A stretch of DNA of 64,000 bases. It comes from Clavibacter californiensis. GTDB taxonomy: Bacteria; Actinomycetota; Actinomycetes; Actinomycetales; Microbacteriaceae. Below the pieces are notes generated by a model. That model was not told the DNA's origin and made no database searches. It saw only the letters and a list, made by a program, of their open reading frames with translations. Shown here in pieces: positions 46,489 through 54,316 of this stretch. Position 1 is the stretch's first letter, and each line of letters opens with the position of its first letter. The translations under genes were made by a program, and so were the position numbers. The stretch lies in contig NZ_CP040792.1 in the NCBI RefSeq assembly GCF_021952865.1, forward strand, positions 1,736,001 through 1,800,000, given 5' to 3'.

Positions 46489-47913
46489 GTGACAACGAAG
46501 ACACTGGTAGCAGGCATCGACTCCTCCACGCAGAGCTGCAAGGTGGTCGTCCGCGACCTCGACACGGGCGCCCTCGTGCGCTCCGGCCGCGCGTCCCACC
46601 CCGACGGTTCGGAGGTGGATCCCGCGCACTGGTGGGATGCGCTCCTCGCCGCGATCGCCGACGCGGGCGGCCTCGACGACGTCGCCGCCGTCTCCGTCGG
46701 GGGCCAGCAGCACGGGATGGTCTGCCTCGACGAGCAGGGTGCGGTGATCCGCGACGCGCTCCTCTGGAACGACACGCGATCCGCGCAGGCCGCCGCCGAC
46801 CTCCGCGACGAGCTCGGCGCCGAGACCTGGGCGAGCGCCACGGGCGTCGTCCCCGTCGCGTCCTTCACCGCCACCAAGCTCCGCTGGCTCCGCGACGCCG
46901 AGCCCGAGAACGCCGCCCGCGTCGCCGCCGTCGCCCTCCCGCACGACTGGCTGACCTGGCGCCTGCTCGGCCACGGCGTCGGATCCCCGGACCTCGCCGC
47001 CCTCGCCACCGACCGCTCCGACGCGAGCGGCACCGCCTACTGGTCGAGCGTCACGGGGGAGTACCGGCTCGACCTGCTGGAGCGCTCGCTCGGCCGCGTC
47101 GTCGGCCTGCCGCGCGTGCTCGGCCCCGGCGAGTCCGCCGGCGTCACGGACGACGGCATCCCCGGCGTCGCGGCCGGCATCCCGGTCGGCCCCGGCGCGG
47201 GGGACAACGCCGCCGCCGCGCTCGGCCTGGGCGCGGTGCCCGGGGACGTCGTCGTCTCGATCGGCACGTCCGGCACGGTCTTCGCCGTCACGGCGGATCC
47301 CACCACCGACCCCTCCGGGACGGTCGCCGGCTTCGCGGACGCCACGGGCAACTTCCTCCCGCTCATCGCGACCCTCAACGCCGCCCGCGTGCTCGACGGC
47401 GGTGCGCGCCTGCTCGGCGTCGACCACGCGCGGCTGTCCGACCTCGCGCTCGAGGCCCCCGCGGGATCCGACGGCCTCGTGCTCCTGCCCTACTTCGAGG
47501 GTGAGCGCACCCCGAACCTGCCCGACGCGACCGCGTCCCTGCACGGCATGACCCTCCGCAACTCGACGCCGGCGACCATGGCCCGCGCGCACGTCGAGGG
47601 CATGCTGTGCGGCCTGGCCGACGGGCTCGACGCGATCACGCGCCAGGGCGTCGAGGTGGAGCGCGTGCTCCTCATCGGGGGTGGGGCGAAGAGCCGCGCC
47701 GTGCGGGAGATCGCGCCGACCATCTTCGGCGTCCCGATCCACGTGCCGGACGCGGGCGAGTTCGTCGCCGACGGCGCCGCGAAGCAGGCCGCGTGGATCC
47801 TCATGGGCAGCGTCCCCGAATGGCCCCTCGCGGGCGACGAGGTCTTCGACGCGCCGGGCGTGCCCGCGGTGCGCCAGGCGTACGCGGCGGCGAAGGCGGA
47901 GCTGGGGTACTGA
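46489..47913 (+). CDS. xylB: Xylulokinase
   Basis: 474 aa. FGGY-family kinase that phosphorylates D-xylulose with ATP. Motifs: [14 protein letters not shown] at residue 8, [13 protein letters not shown] near 69, [13 protein letters not shown] near 238, [11 protein letters not shown] near 258 and [17 protein letters not shown] near 394 (ATP site). GTG at 46489 chosen because a -10 box covers the alternative ATG at 46480. It stands apart from other sugar genes here; tadA follows. Confidence 0.93.
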   Translation: MTTKTLVAGIDSSTQSCKVVVRDLDTGALVRSGRASHPDGSEVDPAHWWDALLAAIADAGGLDDVAAVSVGGQQHGMVCLDEQGAVIRDALLWNDTRSAQAAADLRDELGAETWASATGVVPVASFTATKLRWLRDAEPENAARVAAVALPHDWLTWRLLGHGVGSPDLAALATDRSDASGTAYWSSVTGEYRLDLLERSLGRVVGLPRVLGPGESAGVTDDGIPGVAAGIPVGPGAGDNAAAALGLGAVPGDVVVSIGTSGTVFAVTADPTTDPSGTVAGFADATGNFLPLIATLNAARVLDGGARLLGVDHARLSDLALEAPAGSDGLVLLPYFEGERTPNLPDATASLHGMTLRNSTPATMARAHVEGMLCGLADGLDAITRQGVEVERVLLIGGGAKSRAVREIAPTIFGVPIHVPDAGEFVADGAAKQAAWILMGSVPEWPLAGDEVFDAPGVPAVRQAYAAAKAELGY

Positions 47914-47984
47914 CGCCCGTGCGTCGGCGTTGACGCCTCGACCTGTGGACGGCCCCGACGGGATCCGCCCCTGATCAGCATCCT

Positions 47985-48254
47985 GTGCGGGTGCAGACGC
48001 GGACCCCACTCGACACCATCGCCGGACGGGTGCGGGAGCGCCTGCGGGACGACGGGGCGGCGGCCGATCCCGCGGGAACCGCCGCGGTGGTGCGTGAGGA
48101 GGTCAGGCGGTTCGCGGAGCAGGCGCTCGGATCCGACTCCCGGCTCCTCGACGACGAGGCGGCCACCGAGCGCCAGGTGCTCGCGCGCATCACGGGCTTC
48201 GGCGCCCTGCAGCCGCTCCTCGACGACGACTCGATCGAGGAGATCTGGATCAAC
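47985..48254 (+). pseudogene. tadA: Flp/Tad pilus assembly ATPase tadA/cpaF, N-terminal fragment
   Basis: 90 codons remain: IAGRVRERL, LARITGFGALQPLLDD and DSIEEIWIN, the N-terminal helical region of CpaF/TadA ATPases. The frame runs into the integrated element and ends after about 25 foreign residues at 48329. The rest of the gene resumes at 63338 beyond the element, in the same reading phase when joined at the shared TCTGGATCAAC. TadA drives Flp pilus assembly or DNA uptake pili, so this strain should lack that function while the element is in place. Confidence 0.9.
48239..48254. repeat. attL core repeat
   Basis: GGAGATCTGGATCAAC. Matches 63333-63348 (GGAGTTCTGGATCAAC) with one mismatch; the last 11 bases are identical. 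It lies in the tadA codons for Glu-Ile-Trp-Ile-Asn. The element's integrase gene starts directly inside, on the opposite strand. Confidence 0.88.
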
Positions 48255-48271
48255 TCCGCGCAGCCCCGCGG

Positions 48272-49381
48272 CTACACGGATGCGCGGGTGTCACTCGTCA
48301 GAAATTCGTCAGCGGGCGCGAAGACCTGATCGACGAGGCCCTCTGCCGCGGCGCGTGTGACGTCCTCCGGGCTTGGCCAGAGGTGGGAGTACGTGTCGAG
48401 CGTGATGCTCGGCTTGCTGTGCCCGAGCGCGTGCTGCACCGTCACGACGTCGCAGCCGGCGGCGATGAGTCCGGACGCGTAGAAGTGCCGCAGGGCGTGA
48501 AGCGTGAAGCCGAGGTCCCCGCGTGCGGCGAGCCAGGCGCTGTTCACCGTCGACGGCGCCGCGGGTCCTCCGGTCGCGCTCGGGAAGAGCCAGGCGCCCG
48601 GGTCGCCGGCGAGCTCGTAGCGGGCGGCGTGCTCGGCGAACATCTCGATCAGCGCGGGGGCGGCCGCGACGACGCGCTCGGATCCGTACTTCGGGAGCCG
48701 GACCTCGAGCTGTCCCTCTCCGCGCACGGCCTGCCTGCGGACTGCGAGCTTGCGGGTAAGGAAGTCGATGTCGCCGAGCTGCAGCGCGGACGCTTCACCG
48801 AGGCGAAGGCCAGCGAAGGCACACACGGCGAAGAGAGGCCTGTAGCGGTCGCTCGCGCCGTCGAGGATGGCGCGCACCTGCTGCGGGGTGGGGATCTCCA
48901 TCGCGGCGTCGGCGCGGCGTAGCGCGGGCGTGCGGACACCGAGGGTGGGGTCCTCGTGGATCCTGTGCTCGAGGATCGCGGCCCGGAACACGGTGCGCGC
49001 GTTCATCACGCGCGTGCGGATGGTCTGGGGCGCGAGGCCGCGCTTCTGCATGGCCTTCACCCACTCCTCGACGTGCGCGCGGGTGATGCGCTGCAGCCGC
49101 TCGTCGGCGAACGGCGCCTGGCCGGCGACGAGGTCCATCGCGCGTCGGGTGCTGGTCTCCCAGACCTGCCGCACGGCCCAGACGGCGTAGAAGTCGGCGA
49201 AGGTCGACCGCGCGGTCCGCGGGTCGGTGCTGCGGCCGGTGACGCGCTCCGCGGTGCGCTCGTCGAGCCACTGCTGCACGACGGCACGGCGCGCGTTGGT
49301 GCGGGTCTGCTGCGGGCCACCCGGGACCGCGCGGAACTGCGCCTGGTACTTCCCGCTGGGGAGCTTGCGGATGCTACTCAT
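48272..49381 (-). CDS. Tyrosine recombinase (integrase)
   Basis: 369 aa. An N-terminal AP2-like arm-binding stretch (SSIRKLPSGKYQAQFR) and a SAM-like core-binding domain (FADFYAVWAVRQ to HRIHEDP) precede the catalytic domain. The catalytic residues are present: Arg in AGLRLGEAS near 205, His-x2-Arg in LHALRHFYAS near 310, His in LGHSKPSI near 335 and Tyr in DTYSHLW near 344. It catalyses integration at the tadA site. ATG overlaps the stop of the XRE gene. The stop lies only 18 bp inside attL. Confidence 0.96.
   Translation of the reverse strand: MSSIRKLPSGKYQAQFRAVPGGPQQTRTNARRAVVQQWLDERTAERVTGRSTDPRTARSTFADFYAVWAVRQVWETSTRRAMDLVAGQAPFADERLQRITRAHVEEWVKAMQKRGLAPQTIRTRVMNARTVFRAAILEHRIHEDPTLGVRTPALRRADAAMEIPTPQQVRAILDGASDRYRPLFAVCAFAGLRLGEASALQLGDIDFLTRKLAVRRQAVRGEGQLEVRLPKYGSERVVAAAPALIEMFAEHAARYELAGDPGAWLFPSATGGPAAPSTVNSAWLAARGDLGFTLHALRHFYASGLIAAGCDVVTVQHALGHSKPSITLDTYSHLWPSPEDVTRAAAEGLVDQVFAPADEFLTSDTRASV
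48294..48312. repeat. Left arm-type integrase site candidate
   Basis: CTCGTCAG and TTCGTCAG, direct repeats starting 11 bp apart. The same pair with identical spacing and orientation occurs near the right end. They lie 40-58 bp inside the left core and inside the integrase 3' coding region. Confidence 0.65.
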
Positions 49382-49895
49382 CGTCGCCGTCTTCGTTCTC
49401 ATACCAACGGCCACCGAAGGCTCGCATGCCGCCTTCTGTCGTTCCGTTGCGCAAGAAGGAGCGATCGACTGGCTTGTCCGCCTCAATCGACACCAGAGGG
49501 TAGAGCCACCCAGGGAGGGAGCGGGCCTTGAACGCGCGAACGTCATCCGGCTCGAGCTCTCGTTCGGCGTACATCCACTCCCAGAGCAGGACGACGGATC
49601 CGTGCCCGCCCGTGATCTCTGCCTTCTCGTCGACTCCCGCATGCGGCAGCAGAAGCGACGCGGGCGACACATCGAGTGCGAGCGCGATGGCCATGAGGTC
49701 ATCAACGTCAACGCGGCGGCTGTTGTTCTCGATCTTGCTCAAGCCGGAGAAGCTGATGCGATTCCCCATGTTCCACAAGATGGACTCGAGCCTCTCAAGG
49801 CTCATCTGTTGGCTCTTGCGGACGCGCGCGATGTTCGCCGCCACAGTCCGGCCGGTAGCTCCTTGATCGTGGCCTCGTCGGCGTCCGTTCTCCAT
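49374..49895 (-). CDS. XRE-family HTH regulator of the element
   Basis: 173 aa from ATG at 49895. An N-terminal helix-turn-helix (TVAANIARVRKSQQMSLERLES, then FSGLSKIENNSRRVDVDDLMAIALAL, residues about 18-72) is followed by an acidic, Trp-rich region (WEWMYAERELEPDDVRAF). It probably represses its own and the divergent promoter, like a phage repressor, and overlaps the integrase gene by 8 bp, so both are made together in the integrated state. A 7-nt gap to TAGATT suggests a leaderless start. Confidence 0.85.
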   Translation of the reverse strand: MENGRRRGHDQGATGRTVAANIARVRKSQQMSLERLESILWNMGNRISFSGLSKIENNSRRVDVDDLMAIALALDVSPASLLLPHAGVDEKAEITGGHGSVVLLWEWMYAERELEPDDVRAFKARSLPGWLYPLVSIEADKPVDRSFLRNGTTEGGMRAFGGRWYENEDGDDE

Positions 49896-49902
49896 CCAAG
49901 AA

Positions 49903-49947
49903 AATCTACCGTCGAGACTGGACAACAGCAAGCGACGGTCGTAGATT
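49903..49947. promoter_or_regulatory. Overlapping divergent promoters with inverted repeat
   Basis: Leftward: -35 TTGCTG (49926-49931), 17-nt spacer, -10 TAGATT (49903-49908). Rightward: -35 TGGACA (49919-49924), 17-nt spacer, -10 TAGATT (49942-49947). The -35 regions interlock. AATCTACCGTCG (49903-49914) and CGACGGTCGTAGATT (49933-49947) form an imperfect inverted repeat spanning both -10 boxes. This is a layout for a two-state switch between integrase/XRE and excisionase expression. Confidence 0.65.
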
Positions 49948-49990
49948 GTCTTCGACAGCGAACCGATCGCTGACGAAGTAAGGAGCCCAT

Positions 49991-50170
49991 GTGAGCAAGT
50001 TCATGACCACCGACCAGACGGCGGAGTACATCAACACGCCGCTCAGCACCCTGAGGTACTGGATCGTCCAGGGCACCGCCCCGAAGTCCTTCAAGCTCGG
50101 CAAGCGCCGAATGTTCACCGTCGAGGACGTCGACGCGTGGATCAACACTCGCATGGACGCGGCCGTCTGA
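49991..50170 (+). CDS. Excisionase-like small HTH protein
   Basis: 59 aa. One helix-turn-helix of the MerR/excisionase (HTH_17) type: MTTDQTAEYINTPLSTLRYW, then FKLGKRRMFTVEDVDAWI. It probably bends attachment-site DNA for excision and may regulate the divergent promoter. GTG at 49991 has AAGGAG 6-9 nt upstream. It is too short for common length cut-offs but the fold is clear. Its TGA overlaps the next ATG. Confidence 0.85.
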   Translation: MSKFMTTDQTAEYINTPLSTLRYWIVQGTAPKSFKLGKRRMFTVEDVDAWINTRMDAAV

Positions 50171-50352
50171 TGGCTGCCGTCGGCGAAGTCGTCCTCGCGA
50201 TCTCCGCGGGGCACGCGCACTTTCCTGTCCGCGCGAGCAGCGGCAAGGCCAAGGTCGACGCCGCCTACCTGCTGAAGGAGCTCCCGAAGCTCGTCGCAGA
50301 CCTCGAGGCGTCACTCCGCAGGGTTCGCGACCGCGAGCTCTCCGCACGATGA
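50170..50352 (+). CDS. Small hypothetical protein of the element
   Basis: 60 aa. Helical, with VDAAYLLKELPKLVADLEASLRRVRDREL making a probable amphipathic coiled-coil C-terminus. ATG overlaps the excisionase stop (ATGG with TGA) and its TGA overlaps the next ATG, so it is translationally coupled on both sides. Unknown function. Confidence 0.65.
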   Translation: MAAVGEVVLAISAGHAHFPVRASSGKAKVDAAYLLKELPKLVADLEASLRRVRDRELSAR

Positions 50353-51086
50353 GCACCAACACGAAGACCCCCGCGCGGTTGCAGCCACTCGAGGGTCATG
50401 AATCCAACATCCAGCACAGGAAGCAGATCATGATCACCGTACCGACCCGCACCGCCCCCAGCAAGAGCACGTCGACCATCGACTGCCGCGACCTCGAGAC
50501 GAAGATGATCTCGAGCCGCCGTGAGGTGCAGTACCTCACGAAGAACGGCACGTGCGAGAAGATGCTCGCCCGCCTCGTCTACCGGCCAGCCAACGGCACC
50601 CTCTACGTCGAGGAGTTCGGTGGCGGCACGAAGGAGGACCGCGACCGGGTCACGAACATCGTCTGCGGCCTCCTCGACGGGGACGACAGCAGCTGGATCC
50701 CGTGGTCGCAGTGCCCCGCCCCGGACGTCGAGGATGGCACTCTGCAGGCGCAGGTCGGGTACGTGGTGCCCTGGCCGGAGTCCGCGCCTTCGTGGGCGAC
50801 ACGCGTGGAGGTGCAGCCTCGTGAGGAAGCACGGGGAGGTGAGCGCATCGCTGTCTTCGGCTCTGCCGCTCTCCGGCCATGGTCGGTGTGCGTCGAGCGC
50901 ACGGACTACCTCGAGGTCGATGGCACCGTTCAGAGCAGCGCCCCGGGCATCCGCGTCACCTTAGCCGGCGACGACGCGGCCGACGACGACATCCGCACGC
51001 CCGCACAGGCCCGGAGGCTCGCCGCTCAGCTCATCGACGCCGCCGACCTGCTCGAGCGCGTCCTGACCGGTGAGGCCGAGGCGTGA
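50349..51086 (+). CDS. Hypothetical protein of the element
   Basis: 245 aa. ATG at 50349 overlaps the previous stop; an alternative ATG at 50430 has a better ribosome site (AGGAAG) and codons before it look less typical, so the first 27 residues may not be translated. The body has mixed alpha/beta character with YVEEFGGGTKEDRDRVTNIV and a C-terminal helix RTPAQARRLAAQLIDAADLLERVL, reminiscent of small phage proteins that bind regulators. Not recognised. Overlaps the next GTG. Confidence 0.68.
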   Translation: MSTNTKTPARLQPLEGHESNIQHRKQIMITVPTRTAPSKSTSTIDCRDLETKMISSRREVQYLTKNGTCEKMLARLVYRPANGTLYVEEFGGGTKEDRDRVTNIVCGLLDGDDSSWIPWSQCPAPDVEDGTLQAQVGYVVPWPESAPSWATRVEVQPREEARGGERIAVFGSAALRPWSVCVERTDYLEVDGTVQSSAPGIRVTLAGDDAADDDIRTPAQARRLAAQLIDAADLLERVLTGEAEA

Positions 51087-51376
51087 GCGCGGTGACGCGG
51101 CTGTCTGCCGGCTTCGTGGACGACCTGCGGGACCTGTCCGACGCTGCGTTCCGGTTGCACGTCGAGGCGCTGGTGTGGTCCAACAAGCACGGCTTCGACC
51201 TCCGTATCCCGAAGGGCGACCTCGACCGCACCACGAAGGCGTCGGCTGCCGCTCAGGAGCTCATCGACGCCGGGCTGTGGTTCGTGATCGAGGGGCACTA
51301 CTTCATCGTCCACAGCGCCTTCCTGCAGCCGACTGCGCAGGCGGAGGGCATCGCAGGTGAGGTCGGCGTTGAGTGA
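51083..51376 (+). CDS. Hypothetical protein, possible winged-helix
   Basis: 97 aa. Sequence DDLRDLSDAAFRLHVEALVWSNKHGFDLRIPKGDL, then ELIDAGLWFVIEGHYFIVHSAFLQ resembles the N-terminal part of small phage/plasmid replication-associated proteins, where such a region precedes a winged helix. GTG overlaps the previous stop (GTGA); its stop overlaps the next GTG. Encoded just before the probable replication protein. Function inferred only from context. Confidence 0.6.
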   Translation: MSAVTRLSAGFVDDLRDLSDAAFRLHVEALVWSNKHGFDLRIPKGDLDRTTKASAAAQELIDAGLWFVIEGHYFIVHSAFLQPTAQAEGIAGEVGVE

Positions 51377-51822
51377 GCATCGAGGCCTTCAGGTGGGCGA
51401 AGACCGAGATCAGGCGCCGGAACAGGAAGGAGGCCGGCGCAGGACCCGCGCTGTCGCCTCCGCAGGCATCCGTGCTGCTCATGCTCGGGGACCACTACAA
51501 CGAGACGCTGGGGCGAGCGTGGCCGAGCCAGACCACGCTCGCGGAAGAGACGTCGCTCGCGCTGCGCACGGTGGTGCGTGCCGTGGAGGAGCTGCGCAAG
51601 AAGGGCCTCGTCGTCACGGAGCCGTGGACTCTGAACGAGGGGGCACAGCGCATGTCGCAGCGGTACCTCCTGCCGGCGTACAGGGCCGACGTGCGCCGGG
51701 CACGGGTGCTGCCGGTTCTTGCTTCGGCATGGTCGGACAGGGTCCTGGCGGCGAGCTTCGACGACCTGGTGCAGACCCCGGGCACGAACTTCTTCGTGGA
51801 GCGGGAAGCACTGGGGCTGTGA
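51373..51822 (+). CDS. Winged-helix (HTH_36-like) protein, possible replication initiator
   Basis: 149 aa. After a basic N-terminus (RWAKTEIRRRNRKEAG), a winged helix reads SPPQASVLLMLGDHYNETLGRAWPSQTTLAEETSLALRTVVRAVEELRKKGLVV, the HTH_36 pattern of phage and plasmid replication proteins. It lies 43 bp before an array of four iterons, the usual arrangement of an initiator and its origin. The second half is helical. Initiator role is inferred. Confidence 0.68.
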   Translation: MSIEAFRWAKTEIRRRNRKEAGAGPALSPPQASVLLMLGDHYNETLGRAWPSQTTLAEETSLALRTVVRAVEELRKKGLVVTEPWTLNEGAQRMSQRYLLPAYRADVRRARVLPVLASAWSDRVLAASFDDLVQTPGTNFFVEREALGL

Positions 51823-51865
51823 GGTGGTGCGGTGCAGCGCGCCACTGCGCCCATTCGAGCGGGCA

Positions 51866-51948
51866 CCCTGTCACAGAGTCACAGGGCCCCTGTCAGAGAG
51901 TCACTTGGGCCCCTGTCAGAGAGTCACAGCCCCCCTGTCACAGTGACG
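51866..51948. repeat. Iteron array, four direct repeats (possible origin)
   Basis: Unit CCCTGTCA(C/G)AGAGTCAC begins at 51866, 51888, 51911 and 51933, so copies are 22-23 bp apart, about two turns of DNA on one face. The fourth copy is partial and turns into the palindrome GTCACAGTGAC. Downstream, 51950-52000 is richer in A/T and carries GAGAGCTCTC. Such phased iterons beside a winged-helix gene are typical of plasmid origins; a promoter operator is the alternative. The 385-bp gap 51823-52207 holds no credible gene. Confidence 0.72.
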
Positions 51949-52207
51949 CACTATCTCTTAGAGAACTCCCAAGAGAGCTCTCAGAGGAACTCACAGCGCA
52001 ACCTGCCGGTCGCGCAGTGTCTTCGTCGTCGACGAGGAACAGCATGGATGACAGCTGTCCGATGCTGCTTGTGAGGTCACGAGGCCAACGGCTACCGCAT
52101 GCAGGACCCGCTTCTAGTGCAAGGGGCGCCGGCGCCGAGTTGTCCCAGGGGACTCCCGCGGGGACAACGCGACCGGTGTCCGAAGATGGGACCGCGGTGG
52201 TGCTCTG

Positions 52208-52606
52208 ATGCAGGAGCGACCACCGGGCAGCTACGTGCACGGGCAGGGCGGCCCCATCGTCGTCCTGCCCGGCCGTGTGGCCGCGTACCTCGAGCGGTAC
52301 GCCGGCCTCGACGACTTCCGGAAGCGGATACGCGGGCACGACGCCGAGGTGTACGCCGTCCTCTACGACCTGCACCGTGCTGCCCTCGTGTGGCGTGAGT
52401 CCGCGACCGGAACCCCCCATGAAGTACGTCCGGAACCAGCAGCAGAGTGGTTCACAACGGCGGAGGCAGCAGCCCGAGTCGGCATCACGGATCGCGGGAT
52501 CCGTCGTGCGATCGCCGAGAAGCGCCTTGCCGCGCGGCTCGTCGGTCGCAGCTGGCGGATCTCCCGTACCGACCTCGCCCACTTCCGGGCATCACGCGCC
52601 CACTGA
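52208..52606 (+). CDS. Protein with C-terminal excisionase-type HTH
   Basis: 132 aa. The N-terminal 80 residues are unfamiliar (VLPGRVAAYLERYAGLDDFRKRIRG). The C-terminal 50 hold a helix-turn-helix of the HTH_17 group: WFTTAEAAARVGITDRGIRRAIAEKRL, then VGRSWRISRTDLAHF. It may bind the element's DNA as a second regulator or a terminase-like DNA-recognition protein. First gene after the iteron gap; followed by a 244-aa unknown with 14-bp spacing. Confidence 0.78.
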   Translation: MQERPPGSYVHGQGGPIVVLPGRVAAYLERYAGLDDFRKRIRGHDAEVYAVLYDLHRAALVWRESATGTPHEVRPEPAAEWFTTAEAAARVGITDRGIRRAIAEKRLAARLVGRSWRISRTDLAHFRASRAH

Positions 52607-52620
52607 CCCGAGAGAAGCAC

Positions 52621-53355
52621 ATGCCCGTCATCGCCGGCTTCGAGATCCCGCCCAACCTCAACACGCCCACCTCGATCCAGCAGCAGGCGTCCGAGCTGCA
52701 GAACACGTTCGAGCGCGACACCCTGCCGCCCATCCGCGCGAACCACACCCTCTCCGCCGAGGGCAAGAAAATCCTCATCGCGAACGCGTGGATCCCCGTC
52801 CTCGAGGGAGTGGCCCGCCTGCAGGAGAAGGAGCGCACCGAGTTCGACCGCGCCATCACCCGCACCGAGACCGCCCTGTTCGGCACTATCGCCGGCAGCA
52901 CGGACGTCATCTCCACTCGGGACGCGTACGACCGGGTCGAGCAGATCCCCAACACGGCCGACGGGGAGCGCGACGCCACCAAGCTGCTCAAGCGCGCGAC
53001 CACCACCAACGACGCCGGCCTCGTCCGCGCAATCATCGCCACCGCCGTCAGCCGCGGATGGACCCGCTTCCTCAACGACTACCGCGACGCCAACACCGGT
53101 AGCACCGGAGCAGTCGAGGACTACCTGCAGCTGCGCACCTACGACCCCGACGCCTCGATGCTCGCCTGGTACGTGTACAAGACCAAGGCCCCCACCGAGA
53201 TCGCGAACATGACCATCGCCGGCATGCGCGAGCTCGTCGCAGGAGGATCGACCCGCAACCCCGCCGACGTGTACACCGACGTCATCCGCGGCCCCGAGAT
53301 CACCGACTCCATCCGCGACGAGTACGCACGCCAGCAGGCCAACGCCCGACGCTGA
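52621..53355 (+). CDS. Hypothetical phage-like protein
   Basis: 244 aa, mostly helical and acidic, with SIQQQASELQNTFERDTLPPIRANHTLSAEGKKILIANAW and many Thr/Asp/Asn. No signal, membrane helix or cysteine. GAGAGAAG precedes ATG at 52621. Size and position (after an HTH protein, before HNH) match unannotated phage genes, but the family is not recognised. Confidence 0.75.
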   Translation: MPVIAGFEIPPNLNTPTSIQQQASELQNTFERDTLPPIRANHTLSAEGKKILIANAWIPVLEGVARLQEKERTEFDRAITRTETALFGTIAGSTDVISTRDAYDRVEQIPNTADGERDATKLLKRATTTNDAGLVRAIIATAVSRGWTRFLNDYRDANTGSTGAVEDYLQLRTYDPDASMLAWYVYKTKAPTEIANMTIAGMRELVAGGSTRNPADVYTDVIRGPEITDSIRDEYARQQANARR

Positions 53356-53363
53356 CCACGCCC

Positions 53364-53603
53364 ATGACGCAGCAGCTCACGACCAGCCCAAGGGGTGGGG
53401 CATGCCTCCCCCCTCGACTCTCACGTAACACCGACGGTGAACAGAACTTCTCCGTGTACGGGATTGGGGGTCTCAGCATCCGCCCCGGATCGCGCCCGTA
53501 TCGAGGCTGTGAGGCGCTTGCGCAGGCCGCGGGACCGGACGTTGCACGAGCCGCTGCTGAAGCGGCACAGGGCCACACAGAGCGGGCACGGAGGACCACG
53601 TGA
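53364..53603 (+). CDS. Doubtful small ORF before the HNH gene
   Basis: 79 codons. ATG lies 8 bp after the preceding stop and the TGA overlaps the HNH GTG, which favours a gene. However, it has no ribosome site, an unconvincing composition and a G/C hairpin (53391-53413) near its start. Might instead be leader DNA with a terminator. Confidence 0.3.
   Translation: MTQQLTTSPRGGACLPPRLSRNTDGEQNFSVYGIGGLSIRPGSRPYRGCEALAQAAGPDVARAAAEAAQGHTERARRTT
53391..53413. terminator. G/C-rich imperfect hairpin
   Basis: AGGGGTGGGG and CCTCCCCCCT around CATG pair with two mismatches, shortly after the stop of the 244-aa gene. Possible attenuator or terminator before the HNH gene. Confidence 0.35.
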
Positions 53604-53932
53604 GCAACCGCGTCTGCTCGGCACACGGATGCCCGGAGCTGTACCCGAAGAGCGAGGGCCCCCGCTGCGCCACGCACCGCCGCGAGCACCACCGCGCACG
53701 CGGGACGAACGCCGAGCGCGGGTACGGCAGCGAGCACACCAAGCTCCGAACCTCATGGTCCGCACGCGTCGCCACCGGCACCGTCAAGTGCGCACGCTGC
53801 AACCGCACCATTGCCCCCGCAGCACCATGGGCGCTCGACCACACCGACGACCGCGAGAACTACCTCGGGCCCTCGCACAAGCGGTGCAACGACAGCGCCG
53901 GCGGCACCAAGGCACACGCACACCCCACCTGA
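53600..53932 (+). CDS. HNH endonuclease
   Basis: 110 aa. N-terminal cysteine pair (CSAHGC, CATHRREHH) resembles a zinc ribbon. The HNH core has CARCNRTI near residue 63, DHTDDRENYLGP near 81 and HKRCND near 93: metal-binding Asp/His and zinc cysteines are present. GGAGGACC precedes GTG at 53600. In tailed phages such genes lie near the packaging site and help the terminase cut DNA; no terminase is found here. A G-rich tract follows at 53961. Confidence 0.9.
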   Translation: MSNRVCSAHGCPELYPKSEGPRCATHRREHHRARGTNAERGYGSEHTKLRTSWSARVATGTVKCARCNRTIAPAAPWALDHTDDRENYLGPSHKRCNDSAGGTKAHAHPT

Positions 53933-54145
53933 CCACCAGCCCCGCTCTCCGACCCACAGGGGGGTGGGGGCCACCCCGGCCTCCGAGACCACATTCGAAC
54001 CGCCGGAGAACCCTGCCAAACATGCGCCGGGTTCAAAGTTTACGGCCCCCTGGTCACTGAACCCGCTACTTCCCTCGTATTCAGAGGCATCCGGGCCTGC
54101 TGGGCCCTTCCTGAGAATCGCCGCAGACCGCACGAAAGGCACACC

Positions 54146-54316
54146 ATGAACGACACCGCACCGGGAGGCTCCGTGAACGCGGCAGGCCGTACCGAGGTTC
54201 GCACCCTCACGCCGGAATGGGCGGCGGAGCTGTACCAGCCCCGAGACGAGCCCGTCCCCCTGACGGTCTACGCGCGTCCCGACGGCACCCCGTACATCAA
54301 GGTGAGGCACGCATGA
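54146..54316 (+). CDS. Small hypothetical protein (56 aa)
   Basis: Reads MNDTAPGGSVNAAGRTEV, then LTPEWAAELYQPRDEPVPLTVYARPDGTPYI and ends RHA. It is preceded by GAAAGG and its TGA overlaps the next ATG (ATGA). Composition is protein-like. Not recognised; possibly a tail or head-tail connector accessory gene. Confidence 0.6.
   Translation: MNDTAPGGSVNAAGRTEVRTLTPEWAAELYQPRDEPVPLTVYARPDGTPYIKVRHA

Noticed and set aside
46426-48009. A 527-codon minus-strand frame opposite xylB
   Set aside because: xylB on the plus strand has complete FGGY motifs; this frame also runs through the tRNA region without a ribosome site.
51357-52208. A 283-codon plus frame through the iteron region
   Set aside because: It is out of phase with the winged-helix gene and reads through the repeats; no protein-like features.
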